DNA of 64,000 nt from positions 1,364,001 through 1,428,000 of the forward strand of contig NW_004457737.1 of assembly GCF_000203815.1 (NCBI RefSeq), given 5' to 3'. The stretch comes from Cavenderia fasciculata (lineage: Eukaryota > Evosea > Eumycetozoa > Acytosteliales > Cavenderiaceae). The number at the start of each line of letters is the position of its first letter. Positions within the stretch are counted from its first letter, which is position 1. Shown here piece after piece: positions 46,349 through 59,837 of the stretch. Made by a program: the position numbers and the translations under genes. Below the pieces are notes generated by a model, which saw only the letters and a list, made by a program, of their open reading frames with translations, ran no database searches and had not been told where the DNA came from.

Positions 46349-48707
46349 TCATTTGTTATAGGTGTGAAGATCCAATTCTTTGGTGACCGATACTCTTCGC
46401 CAAAACTTGGAATTGGGACTGGCAAATGAAAACTTGGGTGACGAACGCTTGAGCAAGAGATAGTCGTCGTGACGTTGTTGGAGACCTGGTAAGAGGGTGG
46501 CACGGGTTTGGTCGAGAATTTGGTGGTACTCTTCAATGGGGACGATGAGATTTGATTTGAGTTCATCTTGCTCTTGACGCGAGAACCCAATCATCTCTAA
46601 ATACTCTGGGACGCCTCCAAAAGTTTCGTCTACCCAATTCAACAGACCGGCCAACACTTCACGTGGAGCCTTGGCAAACTCCTCCTTGACCAATCCAACA
46701 CGCGAAAAGTAACGACGGATCTGCTCGAAAAATGGTGTCAAGTTGACCTCTGACTTTGCATAGTCTTCGATAATGACATCACGTGGTACTCCCAAACATG
46801 AGAGCAAGAGTGCCGTCACCATACCTGTACGATCCTTTCCAAGTGAACAATAATACATGATTGGATAGTTTTCTCTGCGTTTTAAGATTCTCATAATCGT
46901 CAGAATCTCCTCTTGAGTGTACAGTAAAGTTAATCTATACATCTCTGATATACCAAGTTGATTTAAATGATTCATCAATAAAAATGCTCCAATCTTATCA
47001 TTAAATAATAAGTATCTTGAAACTGTACATTTTCTAAATAAAAATAAAAAGAAATATTAATATATATATTTATATATATTATTATTTATATTTATATTAC
47101 ATACACTTTAGTATCACTTGGAGCAGTTTGATAAACACCTTCTAAAAAGAAACGATTATTAATTAATGGAATACAAAATCTTTTACGCAAGACACCGGTA
47201 GAGTGTTTTCTGAGGTTGGCGATATCGTCATTACTAAGATTACGATTGTATAATCTCCAGATCAATCCATTACGTTGTTCTTCCATTTCTTTTTCTCTTT
47301 CGGCTCTCATTGATGGTGGTGATGGTATTCTTCTTTGTGACGGTGACGATGAAGCGGGTGCTTGTGATGATGGAGCAGGTCCATTAACTGCTGGAACTGG
47401 AATGGGTGTAGCTTGGGTAACATGTATTTTTGGTGGTGAAATGTTTGGGTTTTCTGCTCCAACTGGTCTTGATCTAGTTGGTGATGATAGATGACCATCA
47501 ACAGATCTAGATAAAGGTGGTGGTGATACTCCTCTTGCCCATGTTGTCGGTGTATTATTATTATTATTATTTGTGTTGCAAGTAATTGGATGTGATGGAG
47601 ATGGTGATAAATGTAAACTTCCATGACCATTGTATGATGTTGAAAGTGTTGAAGAAGAAGAATCTGTTGGTGATAATTTGTTGGTATTATTATTATTATT
47701 ATAATTTCCACTACTTGAACTTCTACCACGTGATCCAGTTAAATTATTATTATTATTATTATTATTATTATCATCAGTATACAATACATTTGCTACAGTT
47801 TCTCTAACTTCCTTTTTAACTGAATATTGAACAAAATTATCCTCAAATTTTCTAACTGGTGATATTGTTTTGTTTTCCCATGTTGTTCTTAAATCAATCT
47901 AAAATAATAAACAATTAATTGGATCCTGATATATCTTCGATCAATTCAATTCAAACACTTACCATAGTCTTCATTTGCATAACTTCCAATAACCAAAATT
48001 CATCACTTTGGGTGGCATTGGTGGGTGCAGCTGTTCTGTGGATGGTGCCTGGTCGAATCACTAATTTTCCACTATTAGAGGAGAGACAAAAAACGAAAAA
48101 TGAAAAATGTGATTGCGATATTAGTCGTCGTCATGGTGCGCAATGAATCGTCATCATCATCTGGCTCTAGTTTAAATTAAACAAAGATAATGATGTTTAT
48201 GCTGCTTATTATACTTACTCTGAACCTGCAATGGGGAGACCACCAAGCGATCGAAAATTAGATACACATTCCAATTTAACCTCTGAATTGATAGATAAAT
48301 GATGAACAAGTCTGTTAATAACAAAACTCAATGCTAATGATGCACCAACTGAAGATACTAAAATCACAAATATCATCTTCCTCTACTCTACTACTGTTAT
48401 TATTATTATTACTATTATGACTTTTGTATTTGTTTGAACTGAAAAATAATAATCCCTTTGTATTTGCTGTGCTATTATACTGTTACTATTTTCTGCTAGT
48501 ATTATTATTCTCTCTCTGTCTTGTCTTTTTTCTTTATTTTAGATGATCTTATTTGTGTATTTATATGTCTCTCTTTGGTTTGTTTGTTTTTGTTTTTTTT
48601 TACTTTTAACTAAACTACTTACTATTGTCTGGAAACAAGGAAATAATGGAAGTACCAGATAGTTGCATTTCTTCAAATTGAGGAGGTTGGCAAGTGGTAT
48701 TGCTCAT
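46349..48707 (-). CDS. Tyrosine phosphatase-like protein with low-complexity insert
   Basis: Five exons: 48623-48707, 48219-48357, 47963-48071, 47105-47898 and 46349-47033, all GT-AG with frame kept, giving 603 residues. Family signs of the bacterial-type Tyr/Ser phosphatase group: NFRSLGG, VIRPGTIHRTAAP, MIDLRT and the catalytic loop YYCSLGKDRTGMV (Cys-x5-Arg). About 200 residues of Asn/Ser/Pro-rich sequence (SPSPSHPITC..., SSPSQRRIPSPP) are inserted between the IDLR strand and the catalytic loop, so the domain is split in primary sequence. The C-terminus is helical. Substrate (phosphoprotein, phosphoinositide or nucleotide) is not decidable. There is a weakly hydrophobic stretch near the N-terminus (SSVGASLALSFVI). 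Confidence 0.85.
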
Positions 48708-49911
48708 ATTACTACACTGTATATATTCTGAGGTGACAGCTGCTGCTGTTACTTTCTCTTAATTGATACTACTACGATACTGTTACGTAGCTAATACTAT
48801 GATTTAATTTAAAAATGAATGTAATGTAAATAAAAATAAAAATAATTGTTTTTGATAGATAGATATTGGAGTGTGTGTGCGTGATCTGCTCTCTGTCGTC
48901 TCTCTCTCTCTCTCTTATATCACTCTTTTAAAATAATATAATTCTTCCTTTCTCTTCTCTCTCTATCTGTCCTTTTGTTTTAAAAAATATGTTGAATATT
49001 TGCAATAATTAAATTTTCAAATTATATAGTGGGATGGGCCGAACAAAAGAATGCGTGTGGGGGTGTCAAAAGAATTGAGTGTTTTTTCATTCGACAACGA
49101 GAAAACTATTCTGCACGTAGTAGTGAAGTGGAGAGGAGAGGGAGGAGGACGTCCTGCACCATGGTGGCGAAGGTGTGGTGGTTGTAGTGTAATGGGGGGA
49201 AGGGTGATCACTCTTTTCATCTATCTATCTCATCATCTCATACATACCCTTTTTAAGAGATCTAACTATTCTTCTTGAAATTATTAAAAAAATAAATTCA
49301 ATTTTTAATTTAATTATTATTTCTTTTTTTTTTTTGGATATTACTAAATACTATTATTATTATTTTTTTTTAATCTAATCTTTTAAATTAAATTAAGAGT
49401 TTGATGTGATTATTATTATTACTAATATTACTAATATTACTACTACTAATCTATGCCTAAAAATAAATATATATATAAATAAATAAATTTAAATAAATAG
49501 AAATTAAATTAAAAAATACTATTATTATTATTATTATTATTATTATTTTTTTCTGTGTGCTTATTTTTTATTTTTTTTTTCGTAGTTGGTTGAATTCCTT
49601 TCTGGATTTTAAAAAAAAACAAAAAGAGTAGATCCTAAACTCTCTGGAATATCCGTTGTTCAAATTCGTATAATTATTTATCAGTTTTGGGAAGTAGTTA
49701 AGTTTTGGATAATTAATTTTTATTTGTCAAACAACCAACTGAATGATAATAATAAATTGAATTGAATAGTATATAAATTCAATTAATTTAATTCCATTTC
49801 ATTCTCCGAAGAATACAACTAATGAGAAGAGAATTTGAATGGTTAATGGTTGTGATATTTAATATTATTTGTATTATTTAAAATTAATTAATCTATTTAT
49901 ATTTTATTTTT
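48708..49911. other. 1.2 kb spacer
   Basis: Phosphatase promoter and wdr11 3' region. It contains CTCTCT runs (48900-48920), a GC-richer block at 49020-49240 with open frames on both strands that look like composition artefacts, then very AT-rich sequence with ATT microsatellites (49520-49546) and poly-T tracts. No supported gene. Confidence 0.45.
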
Positions 49912-52900
49912 TTAATGTTTCATCTTTCTTCCAGTTTTTTCCCAATATAATTCAGCAGCTACACTATTGTGAATTTGGTGTAGGAAATTTCCATATTCCT
50001 TGTAAATAATCACCATTAATTGTTTGAGTGGAAGATCATTTGTTACTGAATGACTATTTGTAATTGGTAAATAAAGAGATGAAGTTGAATCTGACAATGA
50101 AGAAAGTGAAGATAGTGATATATTTCTTTGATTATTATTATTATTATTATTATCACTGTTGTTGACCTGTTGTTGATGGTCTTGTTGAAAGATATTATTT
50201 TCTAAACAAATATCTATGAGGTGAGAAGCTAGACCATATTGTTGTTGTTCATAGAGTAATTGAAGTACTGCATAGTAATCACCAATCGATAATAAAATGG
50301 CAATAGCATCATCGACATAATGATTTTGATAGTAATTTAATTCTTGTTCGTAGGCGTGGTGGTGGTGGTTTCGATGGTTGGCATTAAAATGGTTTTGTTG
50401 GATTTGTTGGTACTGTTGACTACGTTGAACAAGATGAACTGCCCATGCTCTCAATACAACCATACACTCGGATTCGCCGAGCGATGTTTTGGCCAGTTTG
50501 GCAGCTTCTTCCCACCGATTGGCTGCTTGAAGATACTTGCATGCCTCTAATGTCTTATCAATGAGACAGAGTATTTGAACGCCATCGTCTAGTTTGTTGG
50601 CCACTATCAAATTGTCTGCCACCAATTTCATCGTGTTTTGGTAGAAATCTTGTGATATGCTGGCTGCTACAACACCAGCCTTCATGGCACGTGCCATAAA
50701 TTCGGGGTGGTCAGGTGTAATGTCCAAGAGCAAGCTGACAGCTCTCACACTTCTTCCAATGAGTATATTCTTTGATATCAACCGATCAACCAATACAGCA
50801 TCTGGTTTCTTTTTCTCGCTTTGATCTAGTTTATCCAATTCTCCATTTCGATAGATTGGAGCATCCATCAATACATCATAATACGTTGGCAGACATCTGT
50901 TGCCAGAGATACTAATAGTATTATTGTTATTGTTATTTCCAATGTTTGCACTACTTAGTTGAATGGTTGAAGATGTAAAGTTGGATGACAAATGGTTTGT
51001 GGATTGGTTTGTTGATGGTGGAGTAATACCTCCTTGACTGCCACTACTCATTGTCATGATTGATTGATCGAATATTTGCATAGAAGATGATGTGGATGTG
51101 GTCGTTGCCTGATTCATTTGCATACTCTGTTGTAATGACAATTGACTGGATACTGTTGGGATGAGTGGTGTTGAAATAGTGGTGGTTGGTTGTTGGCTAC
51201 TAGAGGATGGTGCTGATGAGAATGCATTTGATTGAGTTTGTTTGAGTGCATTGAAAAGTGGTGGTGTAGTTAGAATCGATGGTGACAATGGTCCAGATGC
51301 AGAGTTTGTATTAGAGGTTGACATTGGAGTTGATGCAGACAATGGAGTTGATTGTGCACCTGGAGTTGGTGTTCCAACCGATGCTGGTGTGTTTCCAGCG
51401 GTACTAGACTGTTGTACTACAGCTGGACTGTTTGTATTGCTGCTACCACCACCCGAAACTTTTTGTGCAAGTCCTGTAAATCCACCAAAGAATGAAACAA
51501 TTGATTGCTTTTTAGAGAGAGGTGGTACTACTCCTCCAGTAGTGGAAGGTGTATTTGATGAACCAAATGGTAAAAAGGATGAAGCAGATGATGCAAGACT
51601 ACTTTGATTTTCTTTGGTTGGAGTGGATGGTTGTGTGACTGTTGATAGTGGGGGCAAGTTGGATGGAGTGGGTGCTGGAGGAGATGGGGTTGGCATGGAG
51701 ATAAATGAAGAGTAGGTGAGTTGGTTGACCATGTTGTTTGGAGGAGGAGCGTTTGATGACGAGACTATGGGTGTGGCTGGGAGAGAGGACGTGCTTTGTG
51801 GTGTGGTAGAGTCAGCGACAACTGGGGTGCTCTCGGACAACTCGATGGGGGTGGGAGGTGAGTACCCAGGAATAGAGGGGATGAGAGAGAGGTTGTCATA
51901 GTAGCCGACAATGTCATTGTTGTAGAGACACTGTCCACGTGCTTGGAACTGGTTATTGTCGAGTGCGTGGATGACGAGTCGCCAGAACCGGGTGGCTCGC
52001 GTATCTCCAAAGTAGTGTGCCAACGATAGATTGAGCTCGGATGTGGGGAGTGAGTGTAGATAGTCGAGGTAGCGGTCGTCGACCAGCGCGAGTAGCTTGT
52101 TGTTTTTCTCGAGCTGTTCGCGCAGGATGCTGGCCGTGTTGACCGACTGTCGCAGCTCGGGTGGTGAAAAGACGGTGGTGTCGGAGGTGTTGCCAGTGGT
52201 GTTGTCGGCATAAGAGTTGGTGCCGTTGTAGTTGACGAGCAGGTTGAGCAGCTGCACCGCAGCGAGGGGGGTCAGCAGCAGCGGGCTGGACAGACACCCG
52301 TCGGCGACGACAGACGCTGGGTTGGCGGGCTGGCTCGGATCGACCCAGTTGTAGATGCGCGAGTTGAGCGTCGCCAGCGCCGAGTCGACCACGCGTACCG
52401 AATTGTCTGCAAGCACAAGCACGGGCGACAGATCGTTGATCCAGTCAATGTCGACGGCACGCAGGTCGAGCGAGCTGACGATACGCGTGTTGGTCGAGAT
52501 GTCCCACACGCCAACCTCACCACTCGAAAACAGCACGAGCAGCTCGGTGCTGCTGGGTGCGGGCGAGAAGCGCAGCTTGCGAATCGAACCCTTGTGCGTG
52601 GAGCACGTCGCCAGCTTCTTGCGCTCGGTCGACCACACGTGGATCGTGCCGCCGAGGTCGCCAAACACTAGTAAATCGCGCTTCCAGGCAAACGCCGACG
52701 GACTCATACTATGTATGCCCGGCAATCCAACACCGACCGTTCCACCCAACGACAGCCCGCTACTCAAGTGTATGTCAGACATGGTGACCGAGTTACCCTC
52801 GATCGTGCACATCTTGACGGAACTGTCTCCATTGACAAAGATAAACTGTTCTTTTGCCTCGTATCGTGCTCCGTCACTCGACAACGCCGTCTCAGAGTCC

Positions 52901-55072
52901 ATCGCAGGTGGTTGCCAGGCTACAGCCACCACATTATTGTATGGCTTGAACGAACGAAGACAAGTAAACTTCTTGGTCTCCCACAGTTCAAATGGACGGT
53001 CCTTTAACATGATAATCAAAAACTTTCGCGAGAATGATAACCGCAGACCCCTGATTTGGGTTGGCTCCACATTACTCACCTTTCTAAACTCTCGGAATCT
53101 TCCCGACCTAAAATCCACCACCCACACCATATTATTGATACTATTCTTATTATCCTCTTCATGTGAAAAGCATACAACTCTTCCAGGTGACAACCATTTA
53201 ATTCCCATAATTGGATGATTCCAAATATAAATTTCTTTTTGAATTTTCATTGTTGTTAAATTAATTATCTAAAAAAAAATCAAAAAAAAAAGAAAAGAAA
53301 AGTTAATCATATATAAATATATATTATATATATATCTATTTCTTTTTTTAATTTAACATACTTGAATAGTTCCATAAGCAGTACCAATTGCGATTAAAGC
53401 AATATTTGATTTGTTATAAAATGGATAAACGGATAGAGATGAGATTGGTGATGAAACCATTTCAAGAAATCCTGATACTCCAAGTTTAATCAAACCATTT
53501 AATGGTTTTGGATAAATCGGTGTTATTCTTGGTGCAAATAAATTATTTAATAATATTTCTGATGTAAAATCCCATTTCCATCTAAAACAAAGAATAAATA
53601 CTGATTTAGTAACTAATAAACTCTTGTCTCTTTTTCTTTATCTTTTTCTTTTTTAAACATACAATATACCATCACCAGAAATAGTTAATAATGATTGATT
53701 AAAATAAAAAGGATGATTACAAATAGAGAATATTTGTTGACCTTTCTTTTTACTCTTTTTGTGATGATGTGAGAGATCTGTGACTTGACCTACTTGTTCG
53801 TAGTTGTGAGAGTTGTATTGATCCACTTTTCTACCCCATGTGTTGATTGATCCGTCATCGTGAAGACTAAACATGAGCTGTACATTCTCACGACACAACA
53901 CGATTTGTTGAAAGTTGCTTTTGTTTCGATCCAATTGTAAGAGACCGAAAACTTGGTACGTAGAGACATCGACAACCACAATATCCCTTGGAAATACAAA
54001 ATACACTATATGGTTACATATTGGAGATAGAACCATTTGAATAATATCCAAAGTTGGAAGTGATGATGAAGATGATGAAAGAAGTGATTGTCCTTGTGAC
54101 GATGCTGTATTATTGTTATTATTATTATTATTAATATTTGAAGAAGAAGATTGATCATTTGAATTTGAATGATGATGAGAGGATGAAGAGGAAGAGGAGG
54201 AGGAGGAGGAGGAGGAAGAAGGTGGAGTTGTAATGATGTGATATGGTTTATTCTGTAATTTGCACTTATAATCGATTGATTGAATATCCATATGATCACT
54301 TAATACAATGCTATAGATACTACCATTTGAGCATGAAACATAGACATGTGATTGGTCAAATGGGTCGGCACTGAGGAATTGGTTGACAGAGTCACCAATC
54401 TCCTTGTGTCCGATACGCAGTCCCGTCGATATATTCCACAGATTGATATAGTTGGCAGAGATGGTTATGATAATGTTACTGTCAAACGGATGAAACATTG
54501 CATCTGTCACCACCTGTTTGTCAGTCATTGAATGTATGGCAACACCTTGTAACACATTCCAAATGACAATGACACCCGACACATCGACACTTAACAATTT
54601 ACACAGACACCTACTATTATCAATCGGAACCAATTGTTGTTGATAGGTAGTAGGTTGAGGTTGTTGTGGTTGTTGTTGATCAACATTAAATGAAGATGCC
54701 GTATACTGTGATGCATTTGATGAGTTTTCAATCTCTACATCCAGCATTGTCTTGTTATTAATTGCTGATATTACATCATTTGACCTAAATCCAAATCAAT
54801 TCAAAATCACAATCATTAGTCAATATATTATTCATTCACTACTCTTAAACTTACCATCTAACAATTGAAACATTTGTTTTATGTTCACTTAGTGTTTGTA
54901 TTAATGCCAAGTTGATTGGGTCTGCTATAACGACATGTGAATGTGCTCCATAGGCAAGTAGATTCTGACGACCCCAATCGATTGCACCTGTATTATCTCT
55001 ATGCAGTTTACCTGGGAACACCTTTGGTGGTAGAGGTGTTAATTTAATATTATTTGTATTCATATTGCACAA
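49912..55072 (-). CDS. wdr11: WDR11 homologue (WD40 trafficking protein)
   Basis: Large double-beta-propeller protein. In animals WDR11, with FAM91A1 and C17orf75, assists capture of endosome-derived vesicles at the trans-Golgi; it is also linked to Hedgehog signalling. Exons 54855-55072, 53663-54784, 53362-53581 and 49912-53268 join in frame to 1638 residues (animal protein about 1224). The N-terminus GAIDWGRQNLLAYGAHSHVV and EHKTNVSIVRW match the WDR11 start, with WD repeats throughout and a helical TPR-like C-terminal part (LVQRSQQYQQ..., LAKTSLGESE...). Low-complexity inserts (Ser tract in exon 2; about 330 residues of Ser/Thr/Pro in exon 4) explain the extra length. The middle of exon 4 (51.9-52.7 kb) is strikingly GC-rich. 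Confidence 0.88.
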
Positions 55073-55497
55073 TATACTAGAGAGTCTCTATATTATGACT
55101 ATCTATCTTTTTCTCTCTCTCTGAACCAATCAAAAGATGGTGATGATGAAATGATCTATCTCTTATTCTTTACTGATGATTATTATGATTATTATTGTTT
55201 TACATTAATTTAATTTGATTATCTATCTATCTATATTTATCTATATATTTCTTTGTATACATGTATGCAAGACTCTAACTCTACTATTGCACTCAGGTTG
55301 AGTATTAGAGCTGATCATCATCAGTTTTTATTTTCTCTTTTTAATTAAATTTTGGGACACTTAATCTGAAACTTCTCTCTTGTGCATACTTATTATTATT
55401 ATTGAATAGATATATAAAGTGTAGTAGTAGTTAGTAGTTAGAGTAGTAGTAGTAGCAGTGGTATCATCATAGATATATAGTATAGAGGAGAGAGAGA
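55073..55497. promoter_or_regulatory. Shared divergent promoter, wdr11 / vps39
   Basis: 425 bases between two start codons on opposite strands. CT-rich runs, TATCTA repeats (55220-55250), a TAGTAG repeat (55420-55460) and ATAT boxes near both starts. Short enough for shared regulation of two trafficking genes. Confidence 0.6.
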
Positions 55498-58400
55498 ATG
55501 AATACATTCGATTTGATACCAGTTATCAGCAATGTACCCGTAAAGATTGAATCGATTGACATATGGGGAAATAACATCTATATAGGTACCAATGATGGCC
55601 AAGTACTACTCTATATCATTGAAAAGGTTGAACTTAATAAAAAGGTTGGTATCATCATCAAACTGTCAATCAATCAATAAAGTTCAATAACACTCAACTA
55701 ATCGATTCATCTTTGTGAATGATATCCAATTTAAATCATCAATTATAGGTTACATTTAAATCTAGAATGGAAAAGAAGAGATCATTGGGACATGGAAAGA
55801 AACCAGTTGAAAAGATACTTTTAATTAGTGATATAGGAAAATTGTTGACACTTTGTGGTATGTTGATTGAATGACAAGTATAATATGTAGATTGATTGAT
55901 ATATATGTTATATGACACAAACTAACTATTGGTTGATTTAATTATATTTAGATGGAAACCTTGATGTATTTAATTTGTATAATTTAGAACCAACAACACC
56001 GATTGGACCAACAAGTAAAGGTGTGACTGGGTTTTGTTTGAAAAAGAAGAGCCAAGATTATAGACTGTGTGTCATGTTGAAGAAGCGGTTGTGCTTCTTT
56101 GAGTATGTCAGAGTGTTTGAGCAGTACAAGGAGATTGTGTTGCCTGAGGCACCGCTGACGATGGAATGGACCAAGAACACGATGTTGCTGGGTTTCAAAA
56201 AAGAGTATACGATGCTGGACATTGACAGAGAGCAACAACGTGTTTTGTTCCCGTTGGACAAATCGATGCCGCGTATCAAGCATATCCCCGATCTCGACAA
56301 GTTCCTTGTCACGGCCGAGGACATTGCCGTGTTTATTAATATAGCTGGTGAGCCGGTCCAAGGAACGGTGCATTGGGGCGGGCCGCCACTATCGATGGCG
56401 TATCTGCCACCGTACCTCTTGTCGGTCGTGCCCAACAAGGGTGTCGAGGTGCACGACCTGTCGTCGCATCTCATGCGTCTCGTGCAGACCGTTCCGGCGA
56501 CAGTGGCCGCCAGCGCGCTCAGCGAGGGTCGTGGCGAGGGAAAAGACTTTATAGTGATGGCGACCGCGTCGGCCGTGTCGTGTCTGCATATCGGCAACGT
56601 CGACTCGCTCGTGCAAGAGCTGATATCGCGTGGCGAGCATGAAGACGCCATTCGATTGTTTGAAATAGCGTTCAAGCGCGAGGTCGCCACATACGACGAC
56701 AACTACGATCCCGCCAAAGAGCGACAACTCCATCAGCAGCGTCTGGGAAAGATCTACGAGCAAGTTGGCATGAACGAGCTGTTCCAGATGAAGTTTGACT
56801 CTGCCTTTTCTTACTTTGAAAAGTCGACCGGCATCGATCCACGCTACCTCGTATCACTCTTTCCCAAACTACTTCCCTACCAAACATCATTTAGACAGCA
56901 ACATCAACAACAACAACAACAATCACAGCAGCAACAGTCGTCGACATCATCACCACCACAACAACAAGAGAATTTACAAGAATTGATCGATGCAAATGTG
57001 GATGTAGAGGATAGATTAGAGAGAATGCGAGAGGCCAAGTTGTGTCTGTTGGCCTATTTGGAGAAACGATTTGGTAACTTGAAACACAACTCGGACGAGC
57101 AAAAGGATATATCGACAGTATTGATCAAGCTGTACGCAGAGTTGAACGAACAAAACAAGGCGATTGCACATCTTGCCAAACTCGTCCCATTTTATTTACA
57201 GGATATTGAGGAGTGGCTCAGCGCAGAGAAATACTACTCGACGCTGGGATACGTGTACCAGTTCTCAGAAAAGTATAGAAAGGCATTGTTGTTGTGGGGA
57301 CAGATGATTTCGGGCGACCTCGTCGACAAGTACTCGTCGCGCGGGCTGCAAGAGATGATCGACCTGTTGTCGACGACGGCCGACCCCTCTGCGCTGGCGG
57401 CTGGTGCGCCGGGTGGCATGGCGACAGTGACGACCATCGCCGTACGCCAACAACAACAACAGCTGCAACAACAACAACAGGCCAAGAATGTCGAGCCTCC
57501 CAAAGAGCTCATATGGGAGTTTGCTCCCATGCTCATGACCAAGTATCCCGAGCGCTCGATCAAAATCTTTTTGGTCAAGCGTCGCGATCGACTCGACAGC
57601 AACGAAGTCATTGAATTCCTGCATAATTACGGGCCTGACATGTACCAAATCTACCTCGAATACCTTATATTCGACGAAGCCAACCGCAACGAGCAATACC
57701 ACACCAAACTGGCACTCTCCTACATTGACTCGGTGGTCAAGTCGAGTCCCGAGTTTTTCGCACCCAACCAGACGCGGCCACCCTACGCCGAAGTGCTCAA
57801 CACCAACCGTCAAAAGCTGGTCGACCTACTCGAGTTCTCCAACTGCTACAATGTGCCCGTACTCTTGTCCAAGATCAAGACGAGTCTGCTCTACGAGGAG
57901 CTTGTTATCCTCTACCTGCGTGTTGGCAACTACGAGCTCATGTTTGATATTATCGTGTGGAAACTAAAGGATTTCCAGAAAGCAGAGTTTATCTGCGAAT
58001 CTTTTGATCCCAAACACAGTCTCTCTTCTATATCCTACAGTTCCATGTCGTCTCCGGCCACTGGCATGAGTCCGGCCACAGCATCACCCACACTCGGTCA
58101 ACGAGCGTCTGTCTCACTCACCTCTTCATCCTCTTCTCTCAACCCTGCGTCCGCATCCCCTCGCACACAACAAAGTTTCAGACACTCTATGATACTTGGA
58201 AACCAATCACCCAACATTCTAAGTAGTAGTCCAGGCCAAAACATACATACTGGCTCTTCCAATTTCGAACTCAATCCTTCACAAATCCCAACCAATGTCA
58301 CTTCTCCCGACATTAAAAGTAGTTTATACGATCCTAAAAGAACAGAATTATTCCTTTGTCTTTTAAAAACCTATCTTAGTAAATCTTCAAAACAATTAAT

Positions 58401-58878
58401 AGATAATTTTAATCAATCATCATCATCAACATCAACTAATAATAATAATAACAATAATAATAATGTAGAATTACCAAATTATTTGATTGAATTTTTAAAC
58501 AAATATTATAATGAAATGGATCCAATCAAAGTAATGTCATTATTACCATCAAATACGCTACTTTCATCGTTGGAATATTATTTGTCCATGTCATTTAATC
58601 ATAGTATATCGAGTCAACGAGAAACCAAGATTGTAAAGAACCTTCAAAGATCACAGAATCTCAACATCAAGATTGAACATCAAACTGTATGTTCTGGTAG
58701 TATTCACATGGGATTGGATCGTAATTGTCCAGTTTGCAACAAACAAATTGGAGACAAGGTATTTGCTTATTTCCCAAATGGTGTCATTACTCACTTTAAA
58801 TGTTTCCAATCGACTCATATTTGTCCAGTAACTGCTAAAAACTTTAAAAAGAATCCTACTGATCCAATTAGTACATAA
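55498..58878 (+). CDS. vps39: Vps39/Vam6, HOPS subunit
   Basis: Rab7-binding subunit of the HOPS tether for late endosome-lysosome/vacuole fusion. Exons 55498-55644, 55749-55857 and 55952-58878 join in frame to 1060 residues (human 886). The first donor is GTTGGT, non-consensus but the only one keeping the frame. The N-terminal CNH propeller reads ISNVPVKIESIDIW, IYIGTNDGQVLLY and GFKKEYTMLDID; a clathrin-repeat-like helical region follows, then a C-terminal zinc-finger-like Vps39 domain (CSGSIHMGLDRNCPVCNKQI...HFKCF). Low-complexity Gln runs are inserted at about 310-325 and 495-510. TGFBRAP1/Vps3 is the closest alternative; the opening IPVISNVPVKIESID favours Vps39. Confidence 0.88.
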
Positions 58879-59261
58879 AATTAATTTAAAAGTAAATAAA
58901 ATTGTCGAAACAAACAAACAAAATGTGATTTTTTTGAAAAAAGATGGGTATTTATTTTATACATAAAAATACAACAAAAATATTATTAATATATTCTATT
59001 GATAATATTTGTAGTGTATTTTAAATAGTTGATTCCTATCATTTCTGTAAACACAAAAATAAATATATATATGATTTTTTGTGTTTTGTAATAGACTGAA
59101 ATACAATGATTTGAGAAAAATGTTTGATGGTGTGATTAAAATGTTTTGGTAGGGTTGAATATTATTATTATTATTATTATTATATAACTATTTCTATTAT
59201 CTATTTCTATTATTATATATTTTGTTATTTGTTATTTTTGAAAAATATTATTATTTTTTTT
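58879..59261. other. Convergent 3' spacer
   Basis: 383 very AT-rich bases between the vps39 stop and the stop of the next minus-strand gene; ATT repeats at 59160-59183. No gene is seen. Confidence 0.5.
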
Positions 59262-59837
59262 TTAAGCCTTTGTACCAAGTATTTGTGGAGAAAGTACTAA
59301 TTTACCCTTTGAACTTGGAGATGGTGAAGAAGTTCTACCAGTCTTTTTGGTCGATGATGATTTTGGAATTGGATCTCTAATGGTAGTTCCATGGTAGTGT
59401 TTTGGATGCGATGGGACTTGATGTTCGATTTTGACGTGGTGCAAATGATCCAAATGGAACTTTTTCATGAGTTCCTCGGTCGATGGTTCATGGTTCATAT
59501 GGGTTTGCTTCCAAATCTCGATTCCGTTGAAATCCAATGTATCAAAGGCATCCAACACGTGTTCAGATACAAATCCAAGCATGCCAGACCCCATTGCACT
59601 AATTACACTCTGGTCATGCTCCAATGAAACGGTAAACTTGACATAGTCACCAACTGGAATCGAACGGAGGAATGATTTCAAGTCGTTCTTGATACGTTCC
59701 TTTCCCTCGATCTTTAACTCTTTACGTAACCAAGCAACCATATCCATGTAATCGGCATTCTTGTACGACTCATTTTTCATGACCATAGTAGCTCTATGTT
59801 TCTTTGGTATCACTGTTGAAAAGTAAATTTGTTCCAT
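59262..59837 (-). CDS. Unrecognised 191-residue protein
   Basis: A single exon of clearly coding character. The N-terminal two thirds is a mixed alpha/beta domain (IYFSTVIPKKHRATMVMK, WLRKELKIEG, GDYVKFTVSLEHDQSVI, LDAFDTLDFNGIEIWKQ); a His/Lys-rich stretch follows (HLDHLHHVKIEHQ) and a Ser/Thr/Lys-rich tail. No signal peptide, membrane segment or known motif that I can name. A TTTTTTGTAG acceptor-like site lies 15 bases before the ATG, so an upstream exon or 5' UTR intron is possible and the true start may differ. Confidence 0.7.
   Translation of the reverse strand: MEQIYFSTVIPKKHRATMVMKNESYKNADYMDMVAWLRKELKIEGKERIKNDLKSFLRSIPVGDYVKFTVSLEHDQSVISAMGSGMLGFVSEHVLDAFDTLDFNGIEIWKQTHMNHEPSTEELMKKFHLDHLHHVKIEHQVPSHPKHYHGTTIRDPIPKSSSTKKTGRTSSPSPSSKGKLVLSPQILGTKA

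Noticed and set aside
49017-49278. Open frames on both strands in a GC-richer patch
   Set aside because: Mutual shadows with no splice context or recognisable sequence.
52355-53218. 287-residue plus-strand frame opposite wdr11
   Set aside because: Antisense shadow caused by the GC-rich codon use of the WD40 exon.
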